8,068 nt of DNA from CAYLLN01 sp036496265 (lineage in GTDB: Bacteria; Planctomycetota; Planctomycetia; Pirellulales; Pirellulaceae): assembly GCA_036496265.1 (NCBI GenBank), contig DASXLL010000271.1:1-8068 (forward strand), written 5' to 3'. The notes under the pieces were generated by a model. The model saw only the letters and a program-made list of their open reading frames with translations, made no database searches and had not been told where the DNA came from. Shown piece by piece: positions 1 through 5,477 of this stretch. How positions within the stretch are numbered: position 1 is the stretch's first letter; each line of letters opens with the position of its first letter. The position numbers and the translations under genes were made by a program.

Positions 1-354
1 GATCCAGGCTTCCGGTCCTGCGCCTTCGGCGAACGAGCCAGGGACATTTGGCGAAGGCCGAGCTTCAGCGACCGACGAGAGAACGGCGCGAATCGCGGTG
101 ATGTCTTTGGCCGGTTTGCCTTGCCAGGCGATTGACTCGGCTGTTTGATTGTCCGTGACTTGTTGAGCGCCCTCGCTGCTTTGCACATCGGCGGAATGCC
201 AGTGACCTTCGCCGTACAAGGACAGGAGGAACTGATAGAGGCGAACGCGGAGGCGAATAAGCCAGGCCGGGCGTGAGGAAGGCTCCGTCGGGGCCACGGT
301 CGCTTCGGCGAGGCGATTGCGCCAGTCGGCGATGATTTCGTCGCGAGTGGACAT
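1..354 (-). CDS. Hypothetical protein, N-terminal part (cut by window edge)
   Basis: An open frame starts at ATG (354) and stays open for 118 codons to the left edge, so the C-terminus is missing. It begins MSTRDEIIADWRNRL and is followed by a basic, Leu/Arg-rich stretch (about residues 31-47, WLIRLRVRLYQFLLSLYG). After that comes a polar, Ala/Ser/Pro-rich region with no recognisable catalytic motif and no signal peptide. An in-frame TAG at 409-411, which is also the coaC stop, lies just upstream, so ATG 354 is the natural start; a Shine-Dalgarno is not obvious (GGTGG only, at poor spacing). The gene follows coaC by 54 bp on the same strand and could be co-transcribed with it. I do not recognise the family. 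The position would suit coaB, but the visible residues do not look like the CoaB synthetase domain. A competing frame at 65-370 is Arg/Ser-rich and looks like a shadow. Confidence 0.6.
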   Translation of the reverse strand, partial: MSTRDEIIADWRNRLAEATVAPTEPSSRPAWLIRLRVRLYQFLLSLYGEGHWHSADVQSSEGAQQVTDNQTAESIAWQGKPAKDITAIRAVLSSVAEARPSPNVPGSFAEGAGPEAWI

Positions 355-408
355 GGTTTGGACAAGCCACCAGAGGGCACCGGATTTGGGCAAAACTGGC
401 AGCCTGCC

Positions 409-975
409 CTACGGCTTATTGTCACGTTTGCCGGACGTTTCCAGCAAGCCACGAATGGCGATGAGGATCGCATCGGGTTCCGCCATCCGGCCTTTACCAG
501 TCTGCCGGCAACTGAGCCAGCCGGACGTCGGATCGACGAAGTGAACGCCGTCGGCGCGGAGCTGGGCGATATTGCGCTGCACAGCGGCTTTTTCCCACAT
601 CGCGGTATTCATGGCGGGTGCCACGAGCACTTTGCCGCTGAACGCGAGATAGAGCGTAGTAAGCAGATCGTCGGCCGCGCCGTGAGCCGCTTTGGCTAAA
701 AAGTCGGCGGAAGCTGGTGCGACGACCAGCAAATCAGCTTTTTCCGCGAGCATAATGTGAGCGCCGAGCGGAAAATGGCTTTCGTCGAAAATCTCGCGAG
801 CCACGGGGCGTCCCGTGAGCGCGGCAAACGTAGCAACTCCAATGAAACGCTCAGCGGCCGCAGTCATCACGACGGAAACGCCGGCGCCGCTTTGAACGAG
901 CTGGCTGACAACCGCCGCCGTCTTATACGCGGCGATTCCGCCCGAAACGCCAACGACGATTTCGCGGCCGTTCAT
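409..975 (-). CDS. coaC: Phosphopantothenoylcysteine decarboxylase (CoaC, flavoprotein)
   Basis: This FMN-dependent enzyme of the HFCD flavoprotein family decarboxylates 4'-phosphopantothenoylcysteine to 4'-phosphopantetheine in cytoplasmic coenzyme A synthesis. The 188-residue protein opens with the FMN-binding GVSGGIAAYK (9-18). It keeps the catalytic His (H73, in AHIMLAEKAD), the APAS loop (86-89), the PAMNTAMW motif with N123 (120-127), and the substrate-clamp region with C156 in SGWLSCRQTGKGRM (151-164). Bifunctional CoaBC is about 400 residues; this protein ends after the decarboxylase domain, so the CoaB synthetase must be encoded elsewhere. The frame extends upstream to a TTG at 1017, but those 14 residues (MSFLVLGIWFLVLF) are a translation of the GGTTCTT repeat. 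ATG 975, giving MNGREIVVGVSGG, fits the family. No Shine-Dalgarno is visible, because the repeat ends three bases before the ATG. It lies 93 bp downstream of rpoZ. Confidence 0.93.
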   Translation of the reverse strand: MNGREIVVGVSGGIAAYKTAAVVSQLVQSGAGVSVVMTAAAERFIGVATFAALTGRPVAREIFDESHFPLGAHIMLAEKADLLVVAPASADFLAKAAHGAADDLLTTLYLAFSGKVLVAPAMNTAMWEKAAVQRNIAQLRADGVHFVDPTSGWLSCRQTGKGRMAEPDAILIAIRGLLETSGKRDNKP

Positions 976-978
976 AAA

Positions 979-1056
979 AAGAACCAAGAACCAAATACCA
1001 AGAACCAAAAAGGACAATACGTCCCGGCTGAATTGGTTCTTGGTTCTTCGGTTCTT
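979..1056. repeat. Heptanucleotide repeat, GGTTCTT type, converging arms
   Basis: In the rpoZ-coaC gap, four in-phase heptamers AAGAACC, AAGAACC, AAATACC, AAGAACC occupy 979-1006. The opposite orientation, GGTTCTT GGTTCTT C GGTTCTT, occupies about 1035-1056. The 14-bp segments 979-992 and 1035-1048 are perfect inverted copies separated by 42 nt; other pairing registers are possible. In the minus-strand transcript this would form a long AU-rich hairpin ending at a short U run directly before the coaC ATG. It could be an attenuator, a processing site or a non-functional repeat. The sequence shows the pattern but not the role. Confidence 0.88.
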
Positions 1057-1068
1057 TGAATTTTTCCC

Positions 1069-1332
1069 TTAGAGGTCGCCGAGGTCGAGTTCCATCGCTT
1101 CGCCGGTGCCTTGGAATTCGCCGGCTATGCGGACTTGCTGGCTCGCGTCGAGGTAGATCTTGTCCTGGATGATCTCTTGCAGCACGATCGCCATCTTGTC
1201 TTGCGTGCTTTGATCGACCAGCGGCCGGCTGCCGGCGTTGAGCTGCACCAGCCGCTTTTGAATCAGCGTGCTGAGCTTGAATCGGCCCCCGACTTTGTTG
1301 ACGATCGATTCTTCCTTCAGGGCATCGAGCAT
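1069..1332 (-). CDS. rpoZ: RNA polymerase omega subunit-like protein
   Basis: Omega is a small subunit of bacterial RNA polymerase that helps fold and assemble beta' into the core enzyme. The 87-residue protein has the family pattern IVNKVGGRFKLSTLIQKR (10-27), corresponding to the usual IGNRFxLVxxAxxRAR. It continues through RPLVD (36-40) to DKMAIVLQEIIQDKI (45-59), corresponding to the conserved helix ALREIxxGxI. Residues 60-87 form an acidic tail (EAMELDLGDL). Length is typical of omega (80-100). Start ATG 1332 is supported by GGAG (complement of 1338-1341) five bases upstream. It follows gmk by 23 bp, as in the common bacterial gmk-rpoZ-coaBC order, which supports the call. Similarity is recognisable but diverged, so the assignment leans partly on context. 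Confidence 0.85.
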   Translation of the reverse strand: MLDALKEESIVNKVGGRFKLSTLIQKRLVQLNAGSRPLVDQSTQDKMAIVLQEIIQDKIYLDASQQVRIAGEFQGTGEAMELDLGDL

Positions 1333-1355
1333 GGGGACTCCAGATTGGACAATTA

Positions 1356-1376
1356 TCAGTTGTCGGTGGTCAGTGG
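1356..1376. repeat. Heptanucleotide repeat, TCAGTKG type, at the gmk stop codon
   Basis: Three in-phase 7-nt units read TCAGTTG, TCGGTGG, TCAGTGG on the plus strand. On the minus strand they encode the last six residues of guanylate kinase (PLTTDN) and its TGA stop. The unit differs from GGTTCTT but has the same period and also sits at a gene boundary. Confidence 0.7.
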
Positions 1377-1952
1377 ATTGCCTGCGTGTTTCAGTAATAT
1401 CTCACAAACATCGCGAACGGCTTGGGCTACGTCGTGGTTGATGACTTCGTAGCGGTAGCGGCTTTTTTGGGCGAGTTCGCGGCGGGCGGTGGCCAGCCGG
1501 CGGGCGAGCGCTTCTTCGGTCTCCGTATTGCGGGCACGGAGACGACGCTCCAGCTCGTCGATCGAGCCGCTATGAACAAAAATGGTCAGAGCCTCGGGGT
1601 GCTTTTCGAGCACCGCCAAAGTGCCCTCGACATCAATCTCCAAGATTACCCACTTTCCTTCCGCAAGTCCAGCGGTGACTTGGCTTTGCAGCGTTCCATA
1701 CCAGTTGCCGGCGTATTCCTTGCATTCGAGAAAATCGCCGGAGGCACGGCGGGCGGCAAATTGGTCGGGAGTGAGGAAATAGTAGTCTTCGCCCTCACTC
1801 TCGCCCTTCCGCGGCTTCCGTGTCGTGGCAGAAACGCTCATGACGAGCGGCAGGGGGCAGGTTGCGAGGAGCTCGCGCACCACCGTCGATTTTCCGGCGC
1901 CAGAGGGCCCGGAGATGATGACGAGGCGGCGGTAGGAGTCAGCGGAAGGCAT
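1356..1952 (-). CDS. gmk: Guanylate kinase
   Basis: Phosphorylates GMP to GDP with ATP in cytoplasmic purine nucleotide metabolism. The 198-residue protein shows the P-loop GPSGAGKS (15-22), the GMP-binding segment SVSATTRKPRKGE (39-51) followed by YYF, the YGT motif (85-87), and the Walker-B-like strand LEIDVEG (104-110). The arginine-rich lid runs RRLRARNTETEEALARRL (136-153), and the family-typical YEVINHD sits at 168-174. Length is normal for the family (about 200). An upstream TTG at 1985 would add 11 residues, but these are encoded by repeat sequence, so ATG 1952 (MPSADSYRRLVIISG) is chosen. There is no clear Shine-Dalgarno: a GGTTCTT repeat ends two bases before the ATG. The C-terminal PLTTDN is encoded by a different heptamer repeat. 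It lies 78 bp downstream of yicC and 23 bp upstream of rpoZ. Confidence 0.97.
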   Translation of the reverse strand: MPSADSYRRLVIISGPSGAGKSTVVRELLATCPLPLVMSVSATTRKPRKGESEGEDYYFLTPDQFAARRASGDFLECKEYAGNWYGTLQSQVTAGLAEGKWVILEIDVEGTLAVLEKHPEALTIFVHSGSIDELERRLRARNTETEEALARRLATARRELAQKSRYRYEVINHDVAQAVRDVCEILLKHAGNPLTTDN

Positions 1953-1954
1953 TA

Positions 1955-2024
1955 AAGAACCAAAATCCCAAGAACCAAGAACCAAAATAGCGGAATTCGT
2001 TTGGTTCTTGGTTCTTTGGTTCTT
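1955..2024. repeat. Heptanucleotide repeat, GGTTCTT type, 17-bp perfect inverted repeat
   Basis: Between yicC and gmk the left arm holds AAGAACC, AAAATCC, (C), AAGAACC, AAGAACC (1955-1983). The right arm holds GGTTCTT, GGTTCTT, (T), GGTTCTT (2003-2024). Positions 1970-1986 and 2000-2016 are perfect 17-bp inverted copies around a 13-nt loop, the tightest of the three GGTTCTT loci. It begins six bases beyond the yicC stop and ends two bases short of the gmk start, so it fills almost the whole gap. Confidence 0.92.
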
Positions 2025-2030
2025 GAGATT

Positions 2031-2915
2031 TTACTCAACGTTCTGAATCATTTCCCGCATACGTTCGATCGCGGTTTTGATTTCAATGACGTGGCGGGCA
2101 ATTTCGGCGTCGTTCGCTTTGGAGCCAATGGTATTCGTTTCGCGGAACATTTCCTGCGTTAAAAACTCCAGCTTGCGTCCCTGCGATTCATCGGCGGCCA
2201 TGATTGCCGTGAACTGATCGAGGTGGCTCTTGAGGCGGACGATTTCTTCGGAGATGTCGGTGCGTTCGGCGAAAAGACCGACTTCGCGGACCACATCGCC
2301 CAGGTCAGACTTGACCCCGACTTCGGCGAGCAGCTTGGTCAGCTTTTCGTTCAGGCGGCCACGGTATGCTTCGACGACTTGCGGGGCGCGGGCTTCGATT
2401 TTGGCGAGTTCCACGGCGATCGCGCGAACGTTCGTGACGAGATCGGCGGCCATCGAGCGGCCTTCGTCGGTCCGCATTTTGGCATGAGCGGTCAGGGCGC
2501 TGGTGATGACTCGCTCGAAATTGGGCCATTGCGATTCAAGCTCTTCGAGCTCAGCGATCGGCTCGTGGACGACGCCGGGCAGCGCCAGCAGCGGAGCGAG
2601 CTGACCGGCATCTCGGCCGACGGAAGCGCCGAGGGCCGATTCGAGCTGCTTCAAATAGCCAAGCAGAACTTGCTGATTCAGGCGGTAGTCGTCGGGACTC
2701 GGCTCACGGTCAATTTGGATTGAGGCCTGGACCGTGCCGCGGCGAATTTGCTGGCGAATAAGGCCTTCGACATGCGCCTCGAGCGGGGCGTAGCCGTCGG
2801 TCAAGCGAAGGTTGAGCTTGAAATAGCGGTTGTTAACGGTGCGTATTTCGACGGCTATCGACAGACCATCTTCGTGCAGATGCGCTTCGCCGTGGCCGGT
2901 CATGCTGAGCAGCAA
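2031..2915 (-). CDS. yicC: YicC family endoribonuclease
   Basis: YicC/YloC proteins are conserved bacterial proteins shown in several bacteria to act as endoribonucleases in RNA turnover. This 294-residue protein is the usual family length. It opens with the diagnostic SMTGHG (4-9) and the EIRTVNNRYFKLNLRL strand (23-38), the YicC N-terminal region extending to about residue 155. The C-terminal DUF1732 part contains SEEIVRLKSHLDQF (222-235) and the highly conserved GRKLEFLTQEMFRETNTIGSK (246-266), followed by a charged helix (270-294). The start is TTG 2915, which gives M-L-L-S-M-T like the family's M-I-x-S-M-T, and it has a good Shine-Dalgarno. The internal ATG 2903 would remove the conserved serine. 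An in-frame TAA at 2931-2933 excludes longer starts. It lies between secG and gmk; the yicC-gmk pairing is common across bacteria. Confidence 0.96.
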   Translation of the reverse strand: MLLSMTGHGEAHLHEDGLSIAVEIRTVNNRYFKLNLRLTDGYAPLEAHVEGLIRQQIRRGTVQASIQIDREPSPDDYRLNQQVLLGYLKQLESALGASVGRDAGQLAPLLALPGVVHEPIAELEELESQWPNFERVITSALTAHAKMRTDEGRSMAADLVTNVRAIAVELAKIEARAPQVVEAYRGRLNEKLTKLLAEVGVKSDLGDVVREVGLFAERTDISEEIVRLKSHLDQFTAIMAADESQGRKLEFLTQEMFRETNTIGSKANDAEIARHVIEIKTAIERMREMIQNVE

Positions 2916-2924
2916 AGCGGTCGT

Positions 2925-2929
2925 TCTCC
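2925..2929 (-). promoter_or_regulatory. Shine-Dalgarno GGAGA deciding the TTG start of yicC
   Basis: On the minus strand GGAGA lies nine bases before TTG 2915 and directly after the in-frame stop TAA (2931-2933). It supports TTG over the internal ATG at 2903, for which the spacing would be 21 bases. Confidence 0.6.
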
Positions 2930-2976
2930 GTTAAGGCACGGCGCGCGGCTCATGCCGCCCAGCGGCAATAGCCTCG

Positions 2977-2992
2977 CCCTCCCATGGGTGGG
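2977..2992. repeat. Interrupted palindrome after secG
   Basis: CCCTCCCATGGGTGGG is palindromic apart from one T-T pair, with CCCATGGG (2981-2988) at its centre. It begins one base beyond the secG stop codon. On the transcript it could form a short GC-rich hairpin, but no U run follows, so it is not a clear intrinsic terminator. A processing or stability element at the secG 3' end is possible. The rest of this gap (2916-2976) also holds a 5-bp stem hairpin, GCCGC/GCGGC (2954-2966). Confidence 0.4.
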
Positions 2993-2993
2993 A

Positions 2994-3524
2994 TTAAGGT
3001 TTGGCCGCGTCGGTGCTCTTCGCGTCCGCATCGCTCGTGGCGGGGGGTGCCGCGGCCGGTGGTGCCGCGGCCGGTGCCGCAGCGTCAGGAACGGCAGCCG
3101 GAGCTTCGGCTTCCGTGCTCGACTTCGTCGCGGCAGGCTCAATTTCGGCGGATTTGTCAGCGGGGGTTTCGCCCGTTTTGGTCGCGCTGGGAAGCAGACC
3201 GCCTTCAGTTTTGGGGGCGGTGGTTGTGGGCCGGCCGCGTTCAGCGGGGCTTAGGCCGCCGGTGCTGGCGTAATTATTGAGGACTTTCAGCGAGGCCATC
3301 GACAGGACGACCCAGATGGCAGCGACGACGATGGTGATCCGGGTGAAGAGGTCGCCGGCTTTGGTGCCGAAGGCGCTCTGGCCACCCATGCCGCCGAGGG
3401 CGCCGGTCAGGCCGCCGCCGCGGCCGCGCTGGACAAGGATGACCAAGACCAGGAATACCGAGAGTACTCCCAGCGGGATCATGAACATGTAGTGACGCCA
3501 ATCGACGGAGGCGAGGAGCTGCAT
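2994..3524 (-). CDS. secG: Preprotein translocase subunit SecG with long Ala/Pro-rich tail
   Basis: SecG is the small accessory subunit of the SecYEG protein-conducting channel in the cytoplasmic membrane. Residues 1-85 are a standard SecG: a first membrane helix at about 13-31 (FMIPLGVLSVFLVLVILVQ), the conserved loop QRGRGGGLTGALGGMGGQSAFG (32-53), and a second helix at about 63-82 (ITIVVAAIWVVLSMASLKVL). SecG is usually 70-120 residues. Here about 90 more residues (84-176) form a hydrophilic tail of Thr/Ser/Lys and then Ala/Pro runs, part of which comes from a 15-bp tandem duplication. Such tails are predicted to be disordered and may be a lineage trait. Start ATG 3524 puts 12 residues before helix 1. 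M13 or M15 could also start it. No Shine-Dalgarno is seen, because a heptamer repeat ends three bases upstream. tpiA ends 20 bp upstream and yicC follows after 78 bp. Confidence 0.94.
   Translation of the reverse strand: MQLLASVDWRHYMFMIPLGVLSVFLVLVILVQRGRGGGLTGALGGMGGQSAFGTKAGDLFTRITIVVAAIWVVLSMASLKVLNNYASTGGLSPAERGRPTTTAPKTEGGLLPSATKTGETPADKSAEIEPAATKSSTEAEAPAAVPDAAAPAAAPPAAAPPATSDADAKSTDAAKP
3046..3075. repeat. 15-bp tandem duplication inside the secG tail
   Basis: GGTGCCGCGGCCGGT occurs twice in direct tandem (3046-3060 and 3061-3075), followed by a partial third copy (GCCGC). Because 15 is a multiple of three, the copies keep frame and encode a repeated Pro-Ala-Ala-Ala-Pro block at about residues 151-161 of SecG. 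This is a likely slippage site. Confidence 0.85.
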
Positions 3525-3527
3525 GAT

Positions 3528-3548
3528 AGGTCAGAGATTAGAGGTCAA
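3528..3548. repeat. Heptanucleotide repeat, AGGTCAG type, at the tpiA stop and secG start
   Basis: Three in-phase 7-nt units, AGGTCAG, AGATTAG, AGGTCAA, fill the gap between tpiA and secG. The TGA stop of tpiA (3545-3547) lies inside the third unit, and the secG ATG follows three bases beyond the first. It shares the period and the boundary position of the other heptamer loci but has a third unit sequence. Confidence 0.65.
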
Positions 3549-4303
3549 CGGGCGGCTGCGGAAACTATGGCTAGAAAGCTGTCTGCTTTTAGCGAAGCTC
3601 CGCCGACTAGGGCGCCGTCGATGTTCGGCTGGTGGAGCAGCGTGGAGGCGTTTTCGGCATTCACGCTGCCGCCATATTGGATCCGAACTTTCGACGCAAC
3701 TTCCGAACTATAGCGGGTTTCGAGCAATTTGCGAAGGTCAGCATGGACCTCTTCCGCCTGCTCCGGCGTAGCCACAACGCCCGTGCCAATCGCCCAAACC
3801 GGCTCGTACGCGATCACGGTTTTGAGCATCTGATCAGTCGAAAGACCGGCCAGCGAGCCCTCCATTTGGCCGCGAACGACTTGCGAGGTTTGGTTGGCTT
3901 GCCGCTCGGCCAGCGTTTCGCCTACGCACATGATTGGGACCAACCCGGCTGCCAGGGCGGCTAGCAGTTTGCGGTTTACGTCCTGATTGGTCTCTTTAAA
4001 AATCTGTCGCCGCTCACTGTGGCCGAGGATGACATATTTGCAGCCGACATCGACAAGCATGGCCGGGCTGACTTCACCGGTGAATGCGCCTTTGGCCTCG
4101 TGATAGCAGTTTTGGGCACCAAGGCTGATAGTTGAGCCCTTAATCGCTTGCCCGACGGCTTCGAGATAGAGACTGGGCGGGCAGACCGCAACTTCGGCAG
4201 GCGGAGAGTTGCCGACTTTGGCGGCGAGGGCGGAGGCGAGGGCAACGCCTTCGGCTCGCGAGGTGTTCATTTTCCAATTGCCGGCGATGAATTTGCGTCG
4301 CAT
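3545..4303 (-). CDS. tpiA: Triosephosphate isomerase
   Basis: Interconverts dihydroxyacetone phosphate and glyceraldehyde 3-phosphate in cytoplasmic glycolysis and gluconeogenesis. The 252-residue (beta/alpha)8 barrel is full length. Catalytic residues are all present: K11 in AGNWKMN (7-13), H95 in ILGHSERR (92-99), and E167 in AYEPVWAIGTG (165-175), whose loop 6 closes over the substrate. The phosphate-binding YGGSV (210-214) and GALVGGASL (230-238) are intact, as is the conserved C126 (PIMCVGE). The frame opens further up to a GTG at 4351, but the extra 16 residues are encoded by the GGTTCTT repeat, so ATG 4303 (MRRKFIAGNWKMN) is the start. Only a weak GGAA lies nine bases upstream. It sits 44 bp downstream of aroF and 20 bp upstream of secG. 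The tpiA-secG order is widespread in bacteria and supports both calls. Confidence 0.98.
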   Translation of the reverse strand: MRRKFIAGNWKMNTSRAEGVALASALAAKVGNSPPAEVAVCPPSLYLEAVGQAIKGSTISLGAQNCYHEAKGAFTGEVSPAMLVDVGCKYVILGHSERRQIFKETNQDVNRKLLAALAAGLVPIMCVGETLAERQANQTSQVVRGQMEGSLAGLSTDQMLKTVIAYEPVWAIGTGVVATPEQAEEVHADLRKLLETRYSSEVASKVRIQYGGSVNAENASTLLHQPNIDGALVGGASLKADSFLAIVSAAAR

Positions 4304-4316
4304 GGGGAAAAATTCC

Positions 4317-4392
4317 AAGCACCGAAGAACCAAGAACCAAAAACTGGTCACGTTTGGTTCTTTGGTTCTTTGGTTCTTGCTTCTTGTTTCTT
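4317..4392. repeat. Heptanucleotide repeat, GGTTCTT type, overlapping the aroF 3' end
   Basis: The left arm carries AAGCACC, (G), AAGAACC, AAGAACC (4317-4338). The right arm carries GGTTCTT, (T), GGTTCTT, (T), GGTTCTT, GCTTCTT, GTTTCTT (4356-4392). The arms face each other across about 17 nt and could pair in the transcript between aroF and tpiA. The right arm lies inside the aroF reading frame and encodes its last residues; the left arm lies in the gap before tpiA. Confidence 0.88.
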
Positions 4393-5412
4393 AGTTACTG
4401 AGATCGTTCGGCCGAAGACTTCGGCAAGTTTGCGGATTTGGCCCATGAGCTCGGCGTACTGTTTTGGCAAAAGGGCCTGCGGACCATCCGACTTTGCCTT
4501 CTCGGGGCAATCGTGGACTTCAATGTGAACGCCGTCGGCGCCCGCGGCGACCCCAGCTAGGGCGCAAGCGGGAATCAGGTCCGGCCGGCCCGTGGCATGG
4601 CTGGGATCGACGATGATCGGCAAGTGGGACAGACCTTTCACGAGGGCGACCGAGGCGACGTCGTACAGGTTGCGCGTCGCTTTGTCGAAGCTTTTGACGC
4701 CGCGCTCACACAGGACGACGGCCGAATTGCCCTGCGACAAGATGTATTCGGCGCTCATCAGCAGATCTTCGATCGTTGCGCTCATGCCGCGCTTGAGCAA
4801 GACCGGCTTTCGCGTGCGGCCGACTTCAGTGAGCAGCGAAAAATTCTGCATGTTGCGAGCGCCGATTTGGATCATATCGGCATACCGCTCGACCATTTCA
4901 ACCAAGCGCGGATCCATCACTTCGGTGACGATCGGCAGGCCAAATTTGTCGCCCGTTTCGCGCAGCAGCTTCAATCCCGCTTCACCCATGCCTTGGAAGG
5001 CGTAAGGACTTGTGCGCGGCTTGAAAGCGCCGCCGCGAAGAATATTGGCGCCGGCGGCTTTGACGGCGGAGCCGATGGCATCCATGCGTTCGGGCTCTTC
5101 GACGGCACAAGGGCCAGCGATCATTCCCAAATGGCCGCCGCCGATTTTGACACCGGCGACATCGACGATGCTGGGCTGCGGATGGGCCTCCCGGCTGGCA
5201 AGCTTATACGGCGGCAGAACGGGGACGACTTCGGAGACGCCGGGAATCGCGCGGAGCGGTTCAGCTTGCAGTTTTTGCTCGTCGCCAATAACCCCGATGA
5301 TCGTGCGATAGGTGCCGCGGCTCAAATGGGCTTTGAAACCGAGGGCTTCGACTCGCTCGACGACGTGGTCGATTTGCTCGTCGCTGGCGCCCGATTTGAG
5401 GATGATGATCAT
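4348..5412 (-). CDS. aroF: 3-deoxy-7-phosphoheptulonate (DAHP) synthase, type I-beta with ferredoxin-like regulatory domain
   Basis: Condenses phosphoenolpyruvate and erythrose 4-phosphate to DAHP, the first step of the shikimate pathway. Residues 1-68 (MIIILKSGASDEQ...) form the ferredoxin-like domain that, in the Thermotoga maritima enzyme, mediates feedback inhibition by tyrosine and phenylalanine. The barrel follows, with AGPCAVE (99-105), LRGGAFKPRTSPYAFQG (125-141), QIGARNMQN (182-190), LLKRGM (205-210), VDPSHATGR (268-276) and GVHIEVH (294-300). Predicted metal ligands C102, H272, E298 and D309 fall at the same residue numbers as recalled for T. maritima. That enzyme is about 338 residues. 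The extra C-terminal residues here (from about 340, KKQEARTKEPKNQT) are encoded by the GGTTCTT repeat. ATG 5412 is preferred over an upstream start at 5487, which adds 25 non-family residues. No clear Shine-Dalgarno is seen. It is the first gene of the minus-strand block. Confidence 0.96.
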   Translation of the reverse strand: MIIILKSGASDEQIDHVVERVEALGFKAHLSRGTYRTIIGVIGDEQKLQAEPLRAIPGVSEVVPVLPPYKLASREAHPQPSIVDVAGVKIGGGHLGMIAGPCAVEEPERMDAIGSAVKAAGANILRGGAFKPRTSPYAFQGMGEAGLKLLRETGDKFGLPIVTEVMDPRLVEMVERYADMIQIGARNMQNFSLLTEVGRTRKPVLLKRGMSATIEDLLMSAEYILSQGNSAVVLCERGVKSFDKATRNLYDVASVALVKGLSHLPIIVDPSHATGRPDLIPACALAGVAAGADGVHIEVHDCPEKAKSDGPQALLPKQYAELMGQIRKLAEVFGRTISVTKKQEARTKEPKNQT

Positions 5413-5435
5413 GGCAACTGGTGCTTTCTTGCTGT

Positions 5436-5456
5436 CCGGCGATAATAGCACGCCGG
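5436..5456. promoter_or_regulatory. Perfect inverted repeat in the aroF / dinB divergent interval
   Basis: CCGGCG (5436-5441) and CGCCGG (5451-5456) are perfect inverted copies around ATAATAGCA. The loop contains the best -10-like hexamer for aroF. The element begins 23 bases upstream of the aroF ATG, so it could be an operator or a 5' leader hairpin. No regulator gene is present nearby to pair with it. Confidence 0.35.
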
Positions 5457-5471
5457 TCAGCAAATCGTCGA
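5442..5471 (-). promoter_or_regulatory. Possible sigma-70-like promoter for aroF
   Basis: On the minus strand TATTAT (complement of 5442-5447; 5 of 6 consensus) is preceded after 18 bases by TCGACG (complement of 5466-5471; 4 of 6 consensus). It would give a leader of about 20-25 nt before ATG 5412. The match is modest; position is the main support. Confidence 0.25.
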
Positions 5472-5477
5472 GGCGAC

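Noticed and set aside
65..370. A 101-codon frame competing with the left-edge gene
   Set aside because: It is dominated by Arg, Ser and Pro (typical of an out-of-frame reading), while the alternative frame from ATG 354 has balanced composition and stays open to the edge.
976..1017. N-terminal extension of coaC to TTG 1017 (likewise gmk to 1985 and tpiA to 4351)
   Set aside because: The added residues (FLVLG, WFLVL types) are simply the translated GGTTCTT repeat; family alignments start at the internal ATG in each case.
979..1056. Classical intrinsic terminator between rpoZ and coaC
   Set aside because: The stem is AU-rich with a long loop, and coaC starts immediately after the short U run; kept as a repeat with possible hairpin instead.
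4597..5445. A 282-codon plus-strand frame opposite the DAHP synthase
   Set aside because: Composition rich in Asp, Phe and Arg without recognisable domains; the opposite strand encodes a complete enzyme with all catalytic residues.
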